The notes under the pieces: model-generated
Database searches by the model: none
Told to the model about the DNA's origin: nothing
The model's input: only the letters and a program-made list of their open reading frames with translations
NCBI RefSeq assembly: GCF_049747295.1
Contig: NZ_JBMHJM010000001.1
Location: 4,898,001 to 4,962,000, forward strand
DNA from: Afipia sp049747295
GTDB taxonomy: Bacteria; Pseudomonadota; Alphaproteobacteria; Rhizobiales; Xanthobacteraceae
Reading direction: 5' to 3'
DNA: 64,000 nt
Program-made: the position numbers and the translations under genes
Shown here: positions 60,595 through 64,000 of the stretch, piece by piece
Layout of the letters: every line of letters starts with the position of its first letter
How positions within the stretch are numbered: position 1 is the stretch's first letter

Positions 60595-61137
60595 ATGCTC
60601 TGGCCCTTCAATCGCTTCAAAAATTCCCACGCCCCGTCGCGCGGCACCATTGAAGCCATCTATGGCATGATCGTGGCGCAGGCACGAGAACCGGCCTTTT
60701 ACGCCAGCTTCAACGTGGCCGATACGGTTAACGGCCGGGTGGATATGCTCATTCTCCATCTGTGGCTGGTGCTGCGCCGCCTGCGATCGGTCGCGGGAGG
60801 GGAGCAGCTGGCACAGGCCCTGTTCGATCACTTCTGCAACGATATGGACGACAATCTGCGGGAAATGGGCGTCGGTGATTTGACGGTGCCGAAACGGATG
60901 CAGGCCCTCGGCGAGGCTTTCTACGGCCGATCCACCGCCTACGATATGGCGTTTGATGCCGGGGATGAGGAACTGAGCAAGGCGCTCATGCGCAATATCC
61001 TCAACGGCGAATTTCCGGACAGCGCCCGCGCTCTTGCGGGCTATGTCCGGCAGGTCAGTGCTGCTCTCGATGCTTCAGAGGTCAAGACCCTGTCTTCGGG
61101 GACGTGGACCTTTCCCAAGCCGATGCTTAACTCCTGA
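60595..61137 (+). CDS. Ubiquinol-cytochrome c chaperone (CBP3-like)
   Basis: 180 residues. The family core is visible in F-Y-A-S-F-N-V-A-D-T-V-N-G-R-V-D-M-L-I-L-H-L-W-L-V and in D-D-N-L-R-E-M-G-V-G-D-L-T-V-P-K-R-M. Homologues of yeast Cbp3 assist cytochrome b and bc1 complex assembly. It is followed after 12 bp by the DUF177 protein gene. Confidence 0.93.
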   Translation: MLWPFNRFKNSHAPSRGTIEAIYGMIVAQAREPAFYASFNVADTVNGRVDMLILHLWLVLRRLRSVAGGEQLAQALFDHFCNDMDDNLREMGVGDLTVPKRMQALGEAFYGRSTAYDMAFDAGDEELSKALMRNILNGEFPDSARALAGYVRQVSAALDASEVKTLSSGTWTFPKPMLNS

Positions 61138-61149
61138 AGGGTTGATGGC

Positions 61150-61740
61150 ATGAGCAAAGCGGGCGAAATGGCTGACAAGAAGATTCCCTGGAGCTTCCCA
61201 TTCGCGGTGGCCCAACTGCCCGAGCAGGGCTCGCAGCAGGTTTTAGAGACCACGGCGGAGCAGCGCGCTGCAATTGCGGCCCTCGGAAATTTGCCTGCAG
61301 TGATGGAGGCGAGGGCAGAGCTCGATCTAGCCCACGCTCCGGGCGGCCAGGTCCATGTCACGGGCCGTGTCAAAGCCCGTGTCGAACAGACCTGCGTGGT
61401 CAGCCTCGATCCGGTCGAGAACGCTCTCGATGAGCCGGTCGACATCATGTTTGCGCCGCCCTCGCAGATTCCGGTCAGTGCGAAGGTCGTTCAGTCGGAA
61501 GAGGGTGACGAGTTCGAGATCCCGGACCCGCCTGAGCCCATCATCAACGGCTTCATCGATCTGGGCGCGGTCGCAACCGAATTCCTGTTTTTGGGACTGG
61601 ATCCCTATCCGCGAAAGCCCGGGGCGGAGTTCGTCCCGCCGGAAGTGGCTGTGGACCCGGAGGAACATCCGTTTGCCGCCCTGAAGGCCCTGAAGGACGC
61701 TCCGGCGGCTCCCAAGGGCAAGAAGCCAGGGAAGAAGTGA
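61150..61740 (+). CDS. DUF177 (YceD-like) protein
   Basis: 196 residues. The DUF177 signature appears as V-K-A-R-V-E-Q-T-C-V-V-S-L-D-P-V and the later I-I-N-G-F-I-D-L-G-A-V-A-T-E-F-L. The C-terminus is rich in Lys/Ala. In E. coli and plants these proteins take part in 23S rRNA accumulation. In many bacteria it precedes rpmF, which is absent here: plsX comes next after 177 bp. Confidence 0.9.
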   Translation: MSKAGEMADKKIPWSFPFAVAQLPEQGSQQVLETTAEQRAAIAALGNLPAVMEARAELDLAHAPGGQVHVTGRVKARVEQTCVVSLDPVENALDEPVDIMFAPPSQIPVSAKVVQSEEGDEFEIPDPPEPIINGFIDLGAVATEFLFLGLDPYPRKPGAEFVPPEVAVDPEEHPFAALKALKDAPAAPKGKKPGKK

Positions 61741-61917
61741 AGAAACCGGGTATAGGGCCATTGACCGAACCGGTCCGCCCGGTCAAGGCGTTGTATCAGA
61801 CAACGAAAACGCTATTGTCGCTGCCCGGCTGGGGGCCTGTACCGCGTTGGTCAGCCTTTGCCTCACGCCCAACCCGCGGTTCTTCAAGGCCGCAAGAATC
61901 AGGTTTCCAGGACGCCC

Positions 61918-62979
61918 ATGCCGCAAAAGGTTCGAATCGCGCTTGACGCCATGGGCGGCGATTTCGGTGCGTCGGTGGTTGTCCCTGGGGCCGCCCTGGC
62001 GCTGACGCGGCATCAGGATGTGGAATATCTGCTGTTTGGCGACAGCACCCTGATCAATGCCCAGCTGGCCCAGCATCCGGCACTGAAGGCCATCTCCCGG
62101 GTGGTCCATGCCGATATCGCCATCAGCATGGACGAGAAGCCGAGCCAGGCGCTTCGGCGCGGCCGCAAATCCTCGTCCATGTGGCTGGCGATCGATGCGG
62201 TCAAGAAAGGCGAGGCGGATGTTGCCGTCTCGGCTGGCAATACGGGTGCCCTCATGGCCATGGCCCGATTGAACCTGCGAATGCTGCCGGGGATCGATCG
62301 CCCGGCGATCGCTGCAGTCTGGCCGACAGTGCGCGGTGAATCGGTGGTGCTCGATGTCGGCGCCTCCATCGGAGGGGATGCACGTCATCTTGCTTCGCTT
62401 GCGGTCATGGGCGGCGCCATGGCCCAGGTGCTGTTCGATCTGGAGCGTCCGACCGTGGGCTTGCTGAATATTGGCGTCGAGGAAGTGAAGGGCGTCGAGG
62501 AAGTTCGCGAGGCCGCGGACCTGCTGCGCGCCATGAACCTGCCTCAGCTTGATTTCATCGGTTTCGTCGAGGGCGACGGCATCGGCAAGGGGGCGGCCGA
62601 CGTCATCGTGACCGAGGGGTTCACCGGCAATATTGCGCTCAAGACCGCTGAGGGGACCGCGCGCCAGATCGCGGAATATCTGCGCAGCGCGATGAGCCGG
62701 ACCTGGCGTTCCAAGCTCGGCTATATTTTTGCACGCGGCGCCTTCAATGCACTGCGTGACAAGATGGACCCTCGCAAGGTCAATGGCGGCGTATTTCTTG
62801 GACTGAACGGGGTGGTCATCAAGAGTCATGGCGGCACTGATGCGGAGGGCTTCGCCTCCGCTGTCGATGTCGGTTACGACATGGTTCGTTACGATCTCCT
62901 GCCAAAAATCAATCATACACTTAACCGCGACGGCAACGCGCTTTCCCAGATGCCGAGCGCGCAGGAGGCTGTCTCGTGA
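61918..62979 (+). CDS. plsX: Phosphate acyltransferase PlsX
   Basis: 353 residues from ATG 61918 (M-P-Q-K-V-R-I-A-L-D-A-M-G-G-D); the upstream in-frame stretch to 61858 is not conserved. The A-V-S-A-G-N-T-G-A-L-M-A motif and V-T-E-G-F-T-G-N-I-A-L-K-T are family hallmarks. It makes acyl-phosphate from acyl-ACP for phospholipid synthesis with PlsY. The stop overlaps fabH by 4 bp. Confidence 0.96.
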   Translation: MPQKVRIALDAMGGDFGASVVVPGAALALTRHQDVEYLLFGDSTLINAQLAQHPALKAISRVVHADIAISMDEKPSQALRRGRKSSSMWLAIDAVKKGEADVAVSAGNTGALMAMARLNLRMLPGIDRPAIAAVWPTVRGESVVLDVGASIGGDARHLASLAVMGGAMAQVLFDLERPTVGLLNIGVEEVKGVEEVREAADLLRAMNLPQLDFIGFVEGDGIGKGAADVIVTEGFTGNIALKTAEGTARQIAEYLRSAMSRTWRSKLGYIFARGAFNALRDKMDPRKVNGGVFLGLNGVVIKSHGGTDAEGFASAVDVGYDMVRYDLLPKINHTLNRDGNALSQMPSAQEAVS

Positions 62980-63950
62980 CTATGCGTTCCGTTGTGCTTG
63001 GCTACGGCGCTTATCTGCCGGAGCGCATCCTGACCAATGCCGAACTGGCGACGATGGTCGATACGTCTGACGAATGGATCGTCCAGCGTACTGGCATCAA
63101 GCAGCGTCATATGGCGGCGGAAGGAGAGTTCACTTCGCACCTCGGGCTCAAGGCCGCGCAGGCTGCGATCGCCAAAGCGGGGATCGATACCCAGTCGATC
63201 GATCTGATCGTGGTTGCGACCTCGACTCCGGACAACACGTTTCCGGCGACCGCAGTTGCGATTCAGAACGGGCTCGGCATCAACCATGGTGCCGCGTTCG
63301 ACCTTCAGGCGGTCTGCTCGGGATTTATCTTCGCGCTGGCGACGGCTGACAACTTTCTCAGGAGCGGGGCTTTCAAGCGCGCGCTGGTGATCGGCGCCGA
63401 AACGTTCTCCCGCATTCTGGACTGGAACGATCGCGGCACCTGTGTGCTGTTCGGCGACGGAGCCGGTGCCGTGGTCCTGGAAGCGCAGCCGCAGGCGGGA
63501 ACTTCAGCCGATCGGGGCATCCTCACAACTCATTTGCGCTCGGACGGCCGCCACAAGGATAAGTTGTTTGTGGACGGCGGCCCCTCCACAACCCAGACGG
63601 TAGGACATCTGCGCATGGAAGGCCGCGAGGTGTTCAAGCACGCGGTGGGTATGATCACCGATGTGATTGTCGACGCATTCGAGGCCACAGGGACCACTGC
63701 AGAGGACATTGATTGGCTGGTCCCCCACCAAGCCAACAAGCGGATCATCGATGCCTCGGCGAAGAAGCTGCATATTGCACCGCAGAAGGTCGTGCTGACG
63801 GTTGACCGCCATGGCAACACGTCTGCTGCGTCGATACCACTTGCGCTTGCAGCGGCCGCCGACGATGGACGCATCAAGCGGAATGACCTCGTGATGCTCG
63901 AGGCCATGGGCGGGGGCTTTACATGGGGCTCGGCGCTGCTGCGCTGGTAG
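62976..63950 (+). CDS. fabH: Beta-ketoacyl-ACP synthase III
   Basis: 324 residues. The catalytic triad is Cys114 in Q-A-V-C-S-G-F, His in P-H-Q-A-N-K-R-I and Asn in H-G-N-T-S-A-A-S-I. It condenses acetyl-CoA with malonyl-ACP to start fatty-acid synthesis. The coupling to plsX links fatty-acid initiation and phospholipid synthesis. The last 50 bp of the window after it hold no complete gene. Confidence 0.97.
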   Translation: MTMRSVVLGYGAYLPERILTNAELATMVDTSDEWIVQRTGIKQRHMAAEGEFTSHLGLKAAQAAIAKAGIDTQSIDLIVVATSTPDNTFPATAVAIQNGLGINHGAAFDLQAVCSGFIFALATADNFLRSGAFKRALVIGAETFSRILDWNDRGTCVLFGDGAGAVVLEAQPQAGTSADRGILTTHLRSDGRHKDKLFVDGGPSTTQTVGHLRMEGREVFKHAVGMITDVIVDAFEATGTTAEDIDWLVPHQANKRIIDASAKKLHIAPQKVVLTVDRHGNTSAASIPLALAAAADDGRIKRNDLVMLEAMGGGFTWGSALLRW

Positions 63951-64000
63951 ACATTGTGTAAAATGCCGAACGTATTTTACTTATAAACTTCATGCCGTTG

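Overview
The window is a chromosomal segment of an alphaproteobacterium, most likely family Nitrobacteraceae (the Bradyrhizobium / Afipia / Rhodopseudomonas / Nitrobacter group). The signs are high GC, rhizobial-type porin, bifunctional Rsh, a Mg-type porphobilinogen synthase, an LdtR-like MarR regulator, and the housekeeping order rpoZ-rsh-pdxJ-acpS-lepB-rnc-era-recO-parC and nrdR-ribD-ribE-ribH-nusB-thiL-hppA. Genus cannot be decided from the sequence alone. Most of it is core genome; there is no transposase, integrase, phage gene, CRISPR array or rRNA.

Layout. 1-5 kb: the 3' part of an autotransporter, an AEC-type permease with ruvX, two small unknown genes. 5-9 kb: gatC, a 62-residue CxxC protein and gatA, then gatB after a 282-bp gap with a paired-hairpin repeat. 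8.9-14.3 kb: gene-poor stretch holding a histone-H1-like peptide, a Sel1-like protein, tRNA-Ser(GCU) and a large TPR/O-GlcNAc-transferase-like protein. 14-24 kb: porin, hydrolase, slt, dapA, mscL, smpB, peroxiredoxin, uracil-DNA glycosylase and a NYN nuclease-fold protein. 24-35 kb: rpoZ, rsh, pdxJ-acpS, lepB-rnc-era-(4-TM protein)-recO, parC. 35-46 kb is more accessory: TrmO, two tandem RTX-like secreted proteins duplicated with their flanks, mntH, a chemoreceptor, and the HxlR/azoR divergent pair. 45-50 kb: bpt, an RDD protein, hemB, a DUF6163-like membrane protein and ldtR. 50-58 kb: glyA, nrdR, riboflavin genes, nusB, thiL, hppA. 58-64 kb: a small RMF/CrpP-like protein, a Bug-type binding protein, bamE, cytochrome bc1 chaperone, DUF177 protein, plsX, fabH.

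Genes that work together: GatCAB makes Gln-tRNA(Gln)/Asn-tRNA(Asn); RpoZ and Rsh sit together in stringent control; lepB/rnc/era/recO form a chain of 4-8 bp overlaps; ribD/ribE/ribH carry most of riboflavin synthesis with nusB and thiL downstream; plsX and fabH start phospholipid and fatty-acid synthesis.

The most unusual structure is a dispersed intergenic repeat made of two adjacent hairpins of about 78 and 75 bp, each bounded by CTAG and joined by a 12-13 bp A/T-rich linker ending in TTG. Three complete copies (7209, 28001, 47972) have almost identical geometry, with stem sequences that differ between copies but stay self-complementary. At least four decayed or half copies lie elsewhere in the window. 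Several other perfect palindromes (before gatB, rpoZ, ribH, mntH and in the azoR/hxlR gap) are listed as candidate regulatory sites.
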